NCBI RefSeq assembly: GCF_001742165.1
Contig: NZ_CP016443.1
Coordinates: forward strand, 868,001 to 932,000
Reading direction: 5' to 3'
Origin: Burkholderia stabilis
GTDB lineage: Bacteria; Pseudomonadota; Gammaproteobacteria; Burkholderiales; Burkholderiaceae
DNA: 64,000 nucleotides
The notes under the pieces were generated by a model. It searched no databases. It had not been told where the DNA came from and was given only the letters and a program-made list of their open reading frames with translations. Made by a program: the position numbers and the translations under genes. Shown here one piece after another: positions 52,807 to 61,888 of this stretch; the stretch's first letter is position 1; each line of letters opens with the position of its first letter.

Positions 52807-53883
52807 TTGACCGGCCTCATCGCGCGCCTGACCCGCACCCGGACCACCCTGATCCTCGCTCTCTCGTTCCTGCTGCTCGCGTTCGCCGCGAACGCGTCCG
52901 CGCAGCGCACGCAGCCGCATCGCACGCCCCATGCGCAGACGAAGGCCGTCAAGAAGAAGCCGGCACACCGCAACAGCAAGGCCGTCAAGCACCGCCGCCC
53001 GCGCGCGAAGCATCATGCCGTCAAGCGTCACGCGGCGCCGGCCCCGCAGCAGCGCCGCGCGAAGCGCACGACCGCCGTACGCCCGCGCCCGGCGCCCGCC
53101 AGGCCGCGCCTGATGGCCAGCTGCGGCTACAGCCCGCGCGCGGTCAGGTCGCTGCATTCACGCGCGGCCTACGTGCTCGACGTCGATTCCGGCACGCCGC
53201 TGCTGGCGCGCAACGCGCGCACCGTGCGGCCGATCGCGTCGATCTCGAAGCTGATGACGGCCGTCGTCGCGCGTGACGCCGACCGTCCGCTGAACGGCGT
53301 GCTGCGCGTCACCGCGCACGACCGGGACACGATCAAGTTCACCGGCTCGCGCTTGCAGGTCGGCTCGGAGCTGTCGCGCCGCGACATGTTCCATATCGCG
53401 CTGATGTCGTCGGAAAACCGCGCGGCCGCCGCGTTGAGCCGCGACTATCCGGGCGGGCGCGCGGCTTTCGTCAAGGCGATGAACCGCGAAGCGCGGCGGC
53501 TCGGCATGCGCCACACGCATTTCCGGGAGCCGACCGGCCTGTCGCCGCACAACGTGTCGACGGCCGAGGATCTTGCACGGCTCGTCGGCGCGGCAGCGCA
53601 GGACCCGCTGATCCGTTACTTCTCGACGGATACGTCGACCACCGTGCGTCCCGGCGACGGCGAGCTGCTGTACGTGAACTCCGACCCGCTGGTTCGCTAC
53701 CGCCGCCTGCCGATCCGGCTGCAGAAAACCGGCTTCATCAACGAATCGGGGCACGGCGTCGTGATGCGCATGCGCGTGAAGGGCCGCCGTGAAACGGTGG
53801 TGCTGCTCGGCGCACCGACGCGCGCCGGCGTCTCGAGCGATGCACTCAAAATCCATCGCTGGCTGACCTGCTCGATCCAGTAA
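52807..53883 (+). CDS. pbpG: D-alanyl-D-alanine endopeptidase (PBP7/PbpG type), 358 aa
   Basis: Periplasmic peptidase that cleaves D-Ala cross-links in peptidoglycan. A TTG start is used, preceded by AAGGAGACTTTCGC. The signal peptide is LILALSFLLLAFAANASAQ. Active-site motifs are S145-IS-K148 (SISKL), S202-E203-N204 and K307-T308-G309. Residues about 34-100, between signal and domain, are a Lys/Arg/His/Ala/Pro-rich linker (TKAVKKKPAHRNSKAVKHRR and on) that E. coli PbpG lacks. It is probably monocistronic. Confidence 0.94.
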   Translation: MTGLIARLTRTRTTLILALSFLLLAFAANASAQRTQPHRTPHAQTKAVKKKPAHRNSKAVKHRRPRAKHHAVKRHAAPAPQQRRAKRTTAVRPRPAPARPRLMASCGYSPRAVRSLHSRAAYVLDVDSGTPLLARNARTVRPIASISKLMTAVVARDADRPLNGVLRVTAHDRDTIKFTGSRLQVGSELSRRDMFHIALMSSENRAAAALSRDYPGGRAAFVKAMNREARRLGMRHTHFREPTGLSPHNVSTAEDLARLVGAAAQDPLIRYFSTDTSTTVRPGDGELLYVNSDPLVRYRRLPIRLQKTGFINESGHGVVMRMRVKGRRETVVLLGAPTRAGVSSDALKIHRWLTCSIQ

Positions 53884-53927
53884 GCCCACGCAGGCGGCCG
53901 GCGCATTCACGCCAGGGGAGTAATGCG

Positions 53928-54161
53928 ATGCAGGACGAATACCGCTTCAACGCATTCGGACAGCTGCTCGCCGTCGTGCGCAAGAACGGCCGCTGGGCCG
54001 TGTTCGATCTGGGCACCGAAGGCAAGCGGCGCCCCGCCAACCTGCAGATTCCGTCCGCGCTCGCCGCGGACGAACTCGCGCAATATCTCGGCGACCTGCT
54101 GCACGAGAACGCCACCCCGAAATACAACGAAGTCGTAGCAGTCGCGCCCCGCCGCGCATAA
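53928..54161 (+). CDS. Small hypothetical protein, 77 aa
   Basis: Strong ribosome site (CAGGGGAGTAATGCG) before MQDEYRFNAFGQLLAVVRKN. The middle reads GRWAVFDLGTEGKRRPANLQ and the end IPSALAADELAQYLGDLLHE, a compact beta-beta-alpha pattern. It is cytoplasmic, with no cysteines or signal. I recognise this as a conserved Burkholderia-type small protein but no function. It follows pbpG by 44 bp. Confidence 0.85.
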   Translation: MQDEYRFNAFGQLLAVVRKNGRWAVFDLGTEGKRRPANLQIPSALAADELAQYLGDLLHENATPKYNEVVAVAPRRA

Positions 54162-54200
54162 CCGCGCGCCGGCCGGCGCCACGATTCGGCGGCCAATTCG

Positions 54201-54226
54201 ACAGTTAAACTTGCAAGTTTAACTGT
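54201..54226. promoter_or_regulatory. Perfect 26-bp palindromic MarR operator
   Basis: Left half ACAGTTAAACTTG is followed directly by its exact reverse complement (CAAGTTTAACTGT), with no loop. It ends 8 bp before the marR ATG at 54235 and so must cover the promoter. It is AT-rich in a GC-rich genome. Confidence 0.85.
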
Positions 54227-54234
54227 CATATCCT

Positions 54235-54690
54235 ATGATTCGCCGCATGAACCCGCCACGCAAACCCGGCGCTTCCGCCGCCCTCGTCGCCGCCGACCTG
54301 ACCCTCGCGGTCGGCCAGTTGATCCGCCGGCTCCGCTCCGAGGTCGAATCCGAAGGACTCGGCATGTCGCAGACCAGCGCGCTCGCGCGGCTCGAACGAC
54401 ACGGGCCGATGACGACCGCCGATCTCGCCCGCGCCGAGGCCATGAAGCCGCAGTCGATGAAGGCGATCCTCGCGAGCCTCGAGGAAGACGGCCTCGTCGA
54501 GCGCGAGCCGCATCCGACCGACGGCCGCCAGATCCTGTTCCAGTTGACCGCGACCGGCCTCGATGCGCGGCGCAAGCGCAATGCTGCGAAGCACCAGTGG
54601 CTCGGCGCCGCAATCGCCAGACTCGACCCCGACGAAATCGACGCGCTCGCCGCGGCGATCCCGCTGATCCGCCGGATCGGCGAGCAATGA
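54235..54690 (+). CDS. MarR-family regulator, 151 aa
   Basis: Winged-helix repressor. The DNA-binding core is SQTSALARLERHGPMTTADL, then ARAEAMKPQSMKAILASLEE, and the wing GLVEREPHPTDGRQILFQLT. Start choice is uncertain: the ATG at 54235 is very close to the operator, and the next one at 54247 (MNPPRKPGASAA) is possible. It heads an operon with an isochorismatase-like hydrolase and a DHA2 exporter, a typical MarR-controlled drug or aromatic-compound resistance set. Confidence 0.93.
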   Translation: MIRRMNPPRKPGASAALVAADLTLAVGQLIRRLRSEVESEGLGMSQTSALARLERHGPMTTADLARAEAMKPQSMKAILASLEEDGLVEREPHPTDGRQILFQLTATGLDARRKRNAAKHQWLGAAIARLDPDEIDALAAAIPLIRRIGEQ

Positions 54691-54757
54691 ATCCGGCCCG
54701 CGCGCCACGCAACCGCCGCGCGCACGGCCCCCTTCGCCCTTTTTCACGGAGCCCATC

Positions 54758-55321
54758 ATGAGCGCAACCCGTCTCGACACGAACACGGCACTCGTCGTCA
54801 TCGACCTGCAGAAAGGCATCGTCGCCCTCCCCACCGCGCATCCGGTCGCACCGGTAGTCGCGCACGCGCGCGCACTGCTCGACGCATTCCGCAGCCGCGG
54901 CCTGCCGGTCGTGCTCGTCAACGTCGCCGGCGGCGCACCGGGCCGCACGCAGCAGCAGATGCGCACGGATGCGCTCCCCGCCGACTGGACCGAACTCGTG
55001 CCCGAACTGAACCGGCAGCCGGGCGACCACCTCGTGACGAAAAAGACCTGGGGCGCGTTCACCGGCACGGATCTCGACGCGCACCTGAAGGCGGCCGGCG
55101 TCACGCAGATCGTGCTGACCGGCGTCGCGACGAGCATCGGCGTCGAATCGACCGCGCGGTACGCGCACGAACTCGGCTACAACGTGACGCTCGCCATCGA
55201 CGCGATGACCGACCTCAACGCGGACGCGCACGTGAACAGCGTCGAGCGCATCTTCCCGCGCCTCGGCGAAACGGGCTCGACGCAGGACATCCTCGCGCTG
55301 CTCGACCAGCGCGGCGCGTGA
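54758..55321 (+). CDS. Isochorismatase-family protein without nucleophilic Cys, 187 aa
   Basis: Isochorismatase fold. TALVVIDLQKGIVALPTAHP provides the catalytic Asp, LVTKKTWGAFTGTDL the Lys. The position that carries Cys in cysteine hydrolases reads VLTGVATSIGVESTARYAHE, with Gly instead of Cys. This favours isochorismatase-like (enol-ether) chemistry over amidase activity. The stop overlaps the transporter start (GTGA), so the two are coupled. The physiological substrate is unknown. Confidence 0.9.
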   Translation: MSATRLDTNTALVVIDLQKGIVALPTAHPVAPVVAHARALLDAFRSRGLPVVLVNVAGGAPGRTQQQMRTDALPADWTELVPELNRQPGDHLVTKKTWGAFTGTDLDAHLKAAGVTQIVLTGVATSIGVESTARYAHELGYNVTLAIDAMTDLNADAHVNSVERIFPRLGETGSTQDILALLDQRGA

Positions 55322-56757
55322 GCGGCGCCCGCGCATCGGCCGCGGGCCGGCTCGATCCGTCGATCTGGAAGGTCAGCGCGGTCGCGACGCTCGGCTCGCT
55401 GCTGTCGCAGCTCGACGCGACGATCGTCAACGTGTCGCTGTCGAGCCTCGCGACCGACCTGCACGCGAGCCTGTCGACGATCCAGTGGGTCACGAGCGGC
55501 TACCTGCTCGCGCTGACGCTGGTGCTGCCGCTGAACGGCTGGCTCGTCGACCGCATCGGCGCGAAGGCGCTCTACCTGTGGTGCTTCTCCACGTTCACGC
55601 TCACGTCGGCGCTGTGCGGGCTCGCGTGGTCCGCGCCGTCGCTGATCGCGTTCCGCGTGCTGCAAGGCGTCAGCGGCGGGCTGCTCGCGCCGATGGCGCA
55701 GATGATGATCGCGCGCGTGGCCGGCCAGCAGATGGCGCGCGTGATCGGCTACGCGGCGGTGCCCGTGCTGCTCGCGCCGATCCTCGGCCCCGTCGTCGCC
55801 GGCGCGATCCTGCAGCATGCATCGTGGCGCTGGCTGTTTCTCGTGAACCTGCCCGTCGGTGCGCTCGCGCTGGCGCTGGCCGTGCGGTTCCTGCCGGGCG
55901 ACCGCGACGAAGCACAACGTCGCGAGCTCGACTGGATCGGCCTCGCGCTGCTGTCGCCGGGCCTCGTGCTGTTCCTGTATGGCGCCGAGCGGATCGGCAC
56001 GGCGGCCGGTGTCGTCGCCGTCGCGTGCTCGGCGCTGCTGCTCGCCGCGTTCCTGCGCTTCGAGCGGCGCAAGGGCGAGCATGCGCTGATCGATCTCGCG
56101 CTGTTCCGCTCCCGCGTGTTCGGCGCGGCGGCCGGCACCCAGTTCCTGTCGAACGGCGCGATGTACGCGGGCCAGATGCTGATTCCCGTGTTCCTGATCC
56201 AGGCGTGCGGACGTTCGCCGGGCGAGATGGGCTGGCTGCTGGCGCCGCTCGGGCTCGGCATGCTCGTCACCTATCCGTCGATGGGCGCGCTGACGAGCCG
56301 GTTCGGCGTGCGCCGGCTCGCCGCCGCCGGGGCCTTGCTCGCGCTGCTCGCGACGCTGCCGCTCGTGTTCCTCGCCCTCGCCGGCTACGACCCCTGGGTG
56401 CTCGTGCCGGCGCTGTTTCTGCGCGGCATGGGCCAGAGCGCGATCGGTGCGCCGTCGATCGCCGCCGCGTATGCGTCGGTCGAGCGCAGCAACCTGCCGA
56501 TGGCGACGACGTCGCTCAATATCGTCCAGCGCCTCGGCGGCCCGACGTTCACGACGCTGTGCACGCTGTTCCTCGCGTGGCGGCTGCAAGCCGGACCGGC
56601 ATCGGGCGGCGGCACGCAAGCCGGCGCGTACGCGTGGGCGTTCGGGCTGCTTTGCCTGCTGCATGCGGCGAGCTTCGTCACGACGCTGCGGCTGCCGTTG
56701 TGGTCGGCCGGCGCGGGCGGGCAACCCGCCGGCGCCGCGCGCGCCGGTTCGCGCTGA
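55318..56757 (+). CDS. MFS exporter, DHA2 family (EmrB/QacA type, 14 helices), 479 aa
   Basis: GTG start overlapping the upstream stop. SLLSQLDATIVNVSLSSLAT is the DHA2 first-helix motif D1, YLLALTLVLPLNGWLVDRIG the loop 2-3 motif, and RVLQGVSGGLLAPMAQMMIA motif B region. PILGPVVAGAILQHASWRWL is antiporter motif C. Fourteen hydrophobic segments are consistent with drug:H+ antiport. It is third in the marR-hydrolase-exporter operon and no EmrA partner is present here. Confidence 0.94.
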   Translation: MSGARASAAGRLDPSIWKVSAVATLGSLLSQLDATIVNVSLSSLATDLHASLSTIQWVTSGYLLALTLVLPLNGWLVDRIGAKALYLWCFSTFTLTSALCGLAWSAPSLIAFRVLQGVSGGLLAPMAQMMIARVAGQQMARVIGYAAVPVLLAPILGPVVAGAILQHASWRWLFLVNLPVGALALALAVRFLPGDRDEAQRRELDWIGLALLSPGLVLFLYGAERIGTAAGVVAVACSALLLAAFLRFERRKGEHALIDLALFRSRVFGAAAGTQFLSNGAMYAGQMLIPVFLIQACGRSPGEMGWLLAPLGLGMLVTYPSMGALTSRFGVRRLAAAGALLALLATLPLVFLALAGYDPWVLVPALFLRGMGQSAIGAPSIAAAYASVERSNLPMATTSLNIVQRLGGPTFTTLCTLFLAWRLQAGPASGGGTQAGAYAWAFGLLCLLHAASFVTTLRLPLWSAGAGGQPAGAARAGSR

Positions 56758-56761
56758 CCGT

Positions 56762-56788
56762 CGACGCCGCGCCGCGCGCGCGGCGTCG
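56762..56788. terminator. Hairpin between DHA2 exporter and LysE genes
   Basis: Perfect 10-bp stem CGACGCCGCG / CGCGGCGTCG with a 7-base loop, ending directly at the convergent LysE-family stop codon. No U-run. Confidence 0.5.
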
Positions 56789-57388
56789 CTACGGCAGCCA
56801 CATCGGCACGATCGACACCACCAGCAGCACGCCCAGCCCGGCATTCAGGCAGCGCCACTGCCGCTCGGTGCGCAACACGCGCGCGAACAGCAGCCCGGCG
56901 AAACACCACAGCGACAGCGACGCCATCGCAGCCACGCCGAACGCCAGCCCGAGCAGCACGCCGAGCCGCGCCGGGCCGGACGCGAGCGCGGCGAACGACG
57001 CGGCCGCGCCGAGCGTCATCGCCCAGCCTTTCGGGTTGTGCCAGAGCATCCATACGCCGCTGACGAACCCTTGCGGCCGGTGCACGGCCGCATCGAGCCG
57101 CGGCTTGCCGCCGCGCCCGATGCGCACGGCCAGCCATACGAGATACAACGAGCCGGCCGCCTTCATCGCGAGTTGCAAGGCGGGCAGCGCGAGCAGCACG
57201 CCGCCGAGCCCGGCCGCGGCGGCCGCCGCCATCGACGCCAGGCCGGCCGCGATACCCGCCATCATCGGCAGCGAACGCCGATAGCCGAAATGGGCGCCCG
57301 ATGCGGTGGCGAGCGTCGTCGCACCGCCCGGCGTCACGGTGGACACGATCACGAACAGCACGAGCGGCAGGTAGTCGTGAAGCGGCAC
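56789..57388 (-). CDS. LysE-family exporter, 199 aa
   Basis: Six-helix amino-acid or metabolite exporter of the RhtB/LysE type. The GTG start at 57388 follows GGGAGCCGCC and gives VPLHDYLPLVLFVIVSTVTP. The signature GGATTLATASGAHFGYRRSL follows directly, with NPKGWAMTLGAAASFAA later. Upstream in-frame sequence is not membrane-like and is rejected. It is divergent from a LysR gene 95 bp away, the usual ArgP-LysE arrangement. Confidence 0.9.
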   Translation of the reverse strand: MPLHDYLPLVLFVIVSTVTPGGATTLATASGAHFGYRRSLPMMAGIAAGLASMAAAAAAGLGGVLLALPALQLAMKAAGSLYLVWLAVRIGRGGKPRLDAAVHRPQGFVSGVWMLWHNPKGWAMTLGAAASFAALASGPARLGVLLGLAFGVAAMASLSLWCFAGLLFARVLRTERQWRCLNAGLGVLLVVSIVPMWLP

Positions 57389-57483
57389 GGCGGCTCCCGG
57401 TGGTCGATGTCGAAACCCCGTTTTACCCGCGACCCTCGCATTACGACAGCGAAAGCTTTTTATGCCTGCCATTAGCATCCATA

Positions 57484-58359
57484 ATGCGACGCATGGTACG
57501 CAATCTCGACATCGCACTGCTGCGCGCATTCGTCACGGTCGCCGATCATCGCAGCATGACGGCGGCCAGCCACGCGCTGCACCTGACGCAAGGCGCGGTC
57601 AGCCAGCAGGTCGCACGGCTCGAAACGCTGTCCGGCCCGCTGTTCGTCCGCGAGCATCGCAACCTGGTGCTCACGGCCGCCGGCGAGCGTCTGCTTGGGC
57701 AGGCGCGCCGGCTGCTCGCCGTGCACGATGCGCTGCTGACCGACATGACGGCCGGCGCGGTCGAAGGCGCCGTCCGTCTCGGCGCCCCGCAGGATCTCGT
57801 CGGCGCCTGTCTCGCGCCGATCCTGAAAGGCTATGCGCAGGCCCATCCGCAGGTCGAACTCTCGCTCGTGTGCGCGGCATCGCCGGAACTGCGCCGGGGG
57901 CTCACGCAGGGCGATCTCGACGTCGCACTGATCGAAGCGCCGGTCGGCGCATCGCGCGGCGAGTGCATCGCGGTCGACCGCCTGGTGTGGGTCGGCGCGA
58001 AAGGCGGCACCGCGCACCGGAACACGCCGCTGCCCGTGTCGATGGTCGCGCAGACCTGCGCGTTCCGCCCGACGGTGCTCGACGCGCTGCGCGGCTGCGA
58101 TCGCGCGTGGCGCACCGTGTTCGAAAACGGCAGCATCGACGCGACCGCCGCGACCGTACGCTCCGATCTCGCCGTGACCGTGTGGCTCGCGTCCACCGTG
58201 CCGGCCGACCTCGACATCCTGCCAGCCGGCAGCGGCCTGCCCGCGCTGCCGAACTTCGCGATCAATCTTCATCTGCCGCGCGGCCAGCGCACGCCGGCCG
58301 CGGCGGAACTGGCCCGCCACCTGCGCAACGGCTTCGCGCGCTTGCGCGCGGCCGCCTAG
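57484..58359 (+). CDS. LysR-family regulator of the LysE exporter, 291 aa
   Basis: Starts MRRMVRNLDIALLRAFVTVA (a Met four codons in, at 57493, is equally possible). The recognition helix is LHLTQGAVSQQVARLETLSG. The effector domain begins EGAVRLGAPQDLVGACLAPI. It resembles the ArgP/NocR-like group that activates LysE-type exporters, fitting its divergent neighbour. The intergenic region carries ATGC-N9-GCAT (57462-57478) as a possible box. Confidence 0.92.
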   Translation: MRRMVRNLDIALLRAFVTVADHRSMTAASHALHLTQGAVSQQVARLETLSGPLFVREHRNLVLTAAGERLLGQARRLLAVHDALLTDMTAGAVEGAVRLGAPQDLVGACLAPILKGYAQAHPQVELSLVCAASPELRRGLTQGDLDVALIEAPVGASRGECIAVDRLVWVGAKGGTAHRNTPLPVSMVAQTCAFRPTVLDALRGCDRAWRTVFENGSIDATAATVRSDLAVTVWLASTVPADLDILPAGSGLPALPNFAINLHLPRGQRTPAAAELARHLRNGFARLRAAA

Positions 58360-58371
58360 CGCCGCTTCGCG

Positions 58372-60090
58372 TTACACGACGCCCGGCTCCTGCGGCGCCG
58401 GCGTCGTGCCGGCCGCCTCCAGCGCCTGATGCAGCGTCGGGAAGATGCACGACGCGCCGACAATCTCCGTGATCCGGTGGCGATCCATGTCCGCGCGCAG
58501 GTAGCGGTTGACGCGGCCGAACAGCACGCCGATCCCGCGCGCGCGCAGCGTCTTGACGAGATCGGTCAGCGTCCGCGCGGCGGAATAGTCGATGTCGGTG
58601 ATCGCGCCCGCGTCGACGATGAACCAGCGCGGCGGCTCCGGCGCCGCATCGACGAGCTCGGCCACTTCGCCGGCGAACAGATGGTCGTTCGCGAAGAACA
58701 GGTCGGAACCGAACCGGTAGACGATCAGCCCCGGCGCCGTCATCGCGCCGGGCCGCGCGGGCACCGGCTGCCACCGGCCGTTACCCGCGACGGGTTCCAG
58801 CACCATCGTGTGCGGCTGGTAGCTGTGGCGCACGTGCCGCATCAGCGACAGCGCGACGGCCAGCAGGATGCCCTGCTCGACGCCGACCGTCACGACGGCC
58901 GCGGCCGTCACCAGCGCGAGCGTGAATTCGCCCGGGCTTTCCTTGCGAATCGCCGCGAGGCTGCGCACGTTGATCAGCCCGAGCGCGATCGTAAACACGA
59001 TGCCGGCCAGCACCGCGTGCGGCAGATACTGCAGGTACGTGCTGAAAAACAGCAGCACGACGGCCACGACCGCGGCGAACGCAAGATGCCCGATCTGGCT
59101 GCGCACGCCCGCGCCGTCGGCCATCGCCGTCTGCGTCGGGCTGCCGTTGACGACGAACGCGCCGCCGACCGCCGCGGCCGCATTCGCGGCGGCAAGGCCG
59201 AGGATGTCGGCATTGGTGTCGACGTCCTCGCCGTACTGCTGCGCGAACACGCGCGCGGCGGCCGCGCTCTGCGCGATGATCATCACGAAACACGACGCGG
59301 CGACCGGCACGAGATCGAGGAACTGCTGCCACGTGACGGACGGCCAGCGCAGCGGCGGCAGCCCGCCCGCGACCGGCCCGAGCACCGCGATGCCGTGCGC
59401 GGCGAAGCCGAATGCATAACTCGCGGCGATGCTGCCCGCGACCGCGATCATCGGCATCGGCACGCGCGGCAGGAAGCGCTTGCACGCGAGAATCGCGACG
59501 ACGACGAGCGCCGCGAGCGCGAGCGTCGGCCGGTTCGTGTGGACGAGATGCGTGACGACATAGTCGAGTTGCGCGAGGCTGCGCGACGCCGGATACGGTA
59601 CGGACAGGCCGAACATGTCGCCGAGCATCGCGATCGACACCTGCACGCCGACGCCGGCGAGAAAGCCGACCAGCACCGTGCGCGACAGGAAATCGGCGAG
59701 AAAGCCGAGCTTGAAGATGCGCGCGAGCAGCAGCATCGCGGCGGTCAGCAGCGCGACCATGCCGGCCAGCGCCGCATAGTCGGCGCTGCCGGCCGGCGCC
59801 ATCGACGACAGCCGGCTCGCGAAGATCGTCGCGGTCGCCGAATCGGCGGCCACCACGAGATGGCGCGACGCGCCGAAGCACGCGAACGCGACGAGCGGCA
59901 GGAAGACCGTGTAAAGGCCCGTGACGGCCGGCATGCCGGCGATGCGCGCGTAGCCGAGCACCTGCGGGATGTCCATCGACGCGAGCGAAATGCCCGCGAA
60001 TACATCGCGGATCGCCCCTGCGCGGCGGATCGGGAGGATGCCTTTCAGCAGCCGCACGCCTGACGAGCGGCTTTCGTTGGAGTCTTGCAT
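58372..60090 (-). CDS. SulP-family anion permease with STAS domain, 572 aa
   Basis: Sulfate, bicarbonate or dicarboxylate permease. The SulP core starts RDVFAGISLASMDIPQVLGY, then ARIAGMPAVTGLYTVFLPLV. VNGSPTQTAMADGAGVRSQI is the conserved transmembrane-10 region. The C-terminal STAS domain spans about residues 440-560 (GLIVYRFGSDLFFANDHLFA, IVDAGAITDIDYSAARTLTD), with a possible phospho-Ser region. The start MQDSNESRSSGVRL is preferred over an upstream in-frame ATG. It converges on the LysR gene. Confidence 0.93.
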   Translation of the reverse strand: MQDSNESRSSGVRLLKGILPIRRAGAIRDVFAGISLASMDIPQVLGYARIAGMPAVTGLYTVFLPLVAFACFGASRHLVVAADSATATIFASRLSSMAPAGSADYAALAGMVALLTAAMLLLARIFKLGFLADFLSRTVLVGFLAGVGVQVSIAMLGDMFGLSVPYPASRSLAQLDYVVTHLVHTNRPTLALAALVVVAILACKRFLPRVPMPMIAVAGSIAASYAFGFAAHGIAVLGPVAGGLPPLRWPSVTWQQFLDLVPVAASCFVMIIAQSAAAARVFAQQYGEDVDTNADILGLAAANAAAAVGGAFVVNGSPTQTAMADGAGVRSQIGHLAFAAVVAVVLLFFSTYLQYLPHAVLAGIVFTIALGLINVRSLAAIRKESPGEFTLALVTAAAVVTVGVEQGILLAVALSLMRHVRHSYQPHTMVLEPVAGNGRWQPVPARPGAMTAPGLIVYRFGSDLFFANDHLFAGEVAELVDAAPEPPRWFIVDAGAITDIDYSAARTLTDLVKTLRARGIGVLFGRVNRYLRADMDRHRITEIVGASCIFPTLHQALEAAGTTPAPQEPGVV

Positions 60091-60591
60091 GCGTGAAATG
60101 CGTGAGGTCGAAGTGGCGTGATGACGGGGTTCGCGAAGTCGTTCGCGCATCGTGCCCCGGGCAGGCGCCGCATGGCAAGTGCGCGAAGGTGCCGCGCGGC
60201 GCTCACCGTCGGCGGTTCAGCAATTCGCGACGACGAACGGCGCGCCGGCAACGCCGCCGGAACCGGCATGATCGCAGGATTGCCCGACACGTGCGTTCGC
60301 CTGCCCACACTCGCGGAAGCAGCGTCGCACGGATCGCCGGCCCGCATGCGGCGCGGGCCGACAACCCGCGTGCGCACCGGCGTGCGGTGATGCAGCCTCG
60401 TCTTCCTCCCTCACCCGATTGCAAAGGAGACCTGCGCAATGGTGAGGAAGTTCGGGAGCCGCGCGATGCGCATTCGCGGCACGCGTCCGGAACCCGATGG
60501 CACAATCACGGTCCCTTTCATGTGCCCTTCACCGGGCGCGCGCCGCATCGCGGCGCCGATTCAACGCACGAGAAGGCCCCTGTTTGCCGTT
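60091..60591. other. Intergenic region, no gene recognised
   Basis: About 500 bp between the divergent SulP and MscS-type genes. Open frames here are Arg-rich and look like chance GC-rich frames. No RNA or repeat is evident. Promoters for both genes are expected. Confidence 0.5.
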
Positions 60592-61833
60592 ATGACCCTG
60601 AACGAATCCTGGTTTGCGCCGCTCGTCGGCATCCTCGTCCTGCTCGCCGCCGCCGGCGCGATCACGGCCGCTGTCCATTTCCTGCTGTTTCGCGTCGTGG
60701 CGCGGCTCGCGCGGCTGTCGGCCACGCGCGTCGACGACGCGCTGTTCGAGTTCGGCGCGTTCAAGTGGCTGAACCGCATCGTCCCGTTCGTCGTGATCAA
60801 GCTCGGGCTCGGCGCGGTGCCCGGCATCCCGGATACCGCCGCGCAAGCCGCCGACAAGGTGCTGTTCGCGCTGATCGTGTTCCTCGTGACGATGACCATC
60901 AGCGCGACGCTGTCCGCGCTCGAACACGCGCATCGCACGCACCAGCGCGATCAGCCGCGCCTGTCGCTGAAAGGCGCGATGCAGCTCGTCAAGCTCGTGA
61001 TGTTCATCACGGCCGCGCTCGTCGTAATCGGCGATGCGACCGGCAAACAGATCGGCCTGCTGCTGTCCGGCATCGGCGCGATGTCCGCGGTGCTGATGCT
61101 GATCTTCAAGGACACGCTGCTCGGCCTCGTCGCGGGCGTGCAACTGTCGTCGAACGACATGCTGCGGATCGGCGACTGGATCACGATGCCGTCGGCCGGC
61201 GCGGACGGCACGGTCATCGACATCACGCTGAACACCGTCAAGGTCGCGAATTTCGATCACACGATCATCACGGTGCCGACGTGGAAACTGATCACCGAGA
61301 GCTACCAGAACTGGCGCGGGATGACCGAAGCGGGCGGCCGCCGCATCAAGCGCGCGCTGTTCGTCGATGCAACCAGCGTGCGCTTTCTGTCCAACGACGA
61401 GATCGAACGGCTCGAACGCCTGACGCTGCTGAAGGACTATCTCGAAGACAAGGTCGACGCGATCGAGCAATGGAACGGCACGCTCGGTGCGGCCGGCGAC
61501 TGCGCGGCGAACCGCCGCCAGCTGACGAATCTCGGTACGTTCCGCGCGTATGTCGCGAACTATCTGAAGGGCCATCCGCGCATCCGCCGCGACATGACCT
61601 GCATGGCGCGGCAACTGCCGCTCACGGCCGAAGGCATTCCGCTCGAACTGTACTGCTTCACCGACACGACGACGTGGGTCGACTACGAGACCATCCAGTC
61701 CGACCTGTTCGATCACCTGATCGCGGTGCTGCCGGAGTTCGGGCTGCGCGTGTACCAGCATCCGTCGGGCTTCGACATGCGGCAGATGGCCGGCGCCGCG
61801 CAGGCCGGGCTGCACGCGCCGCACGCGGGTTGA
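60592..61833 (+). CDS. MscS-family mechanosensitive channel, YbdG-like, 413 aa
   Basis: Inner-membrane channel opened by membrane tension. It has about five hydrophobic segments; the pore helix region is LLLSGIGAMSAVLMLIFKDT, then LLGLVAGVQLSSNDMLRIGD. The beta domain follows (DWITMPSAGADGTVIDITLN, NFDHTIITVPTWKLI). The length is close to E. coli YbdG (415 aa), which responds to mild osmotic shock. The start MTLNESWFAPLVG is chosen because the 51 upstream residues are Arg/Pro-rich and not membrane-like. Confidence 0.92.
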   Translation: MTLNESWFAPLVGILVLLAAAGAITAAVHFLLFRVVARLARLSATRVDDALFEFGAFKWLNRIVPFVVIKLGLGAVPGIPDTAAQAADKVLFALIVFLVTMTISATLSALEHAHRTHQRDQPRLSLKGAMQLVKLVMFITAALVVIGDATGKQIGLLLSGIGAMSAVLMLIFKDTLLGLVAGVQLSSNDMLRIGDWITMPSAGADGTVIDITLNTVKVANFDHTIITVPTWKLITESYQNWRGMTEAGGRRIKRALFVDATSVRFLSNDEIERLERLTLLKDYLEDKVDAIEQWNGTLGAAGDCAANRRQLTNLGTFRAYVANYLKGHPRIRRDMTCMARQLPLTAEGIPLELYCFTDTTTWVDYETIQSDLFDHLIAVLPEFGLRVYQHPSGFDMRQMAGAAQAGLHAPHAG

Positions 61834-61888
61834 TGCACGCCACGGCGGCCGGCTGTCGGCCGCCGCCTGACACCCGGAATCGCGGCGC

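Noticed and set aside
60439..60591. 51-residue N-terminal extension of the MscS-type channel
   Set aside because: Arg/Pro-rich, not membrane-like and unlike YbdG, whose length fits the start at 60592.
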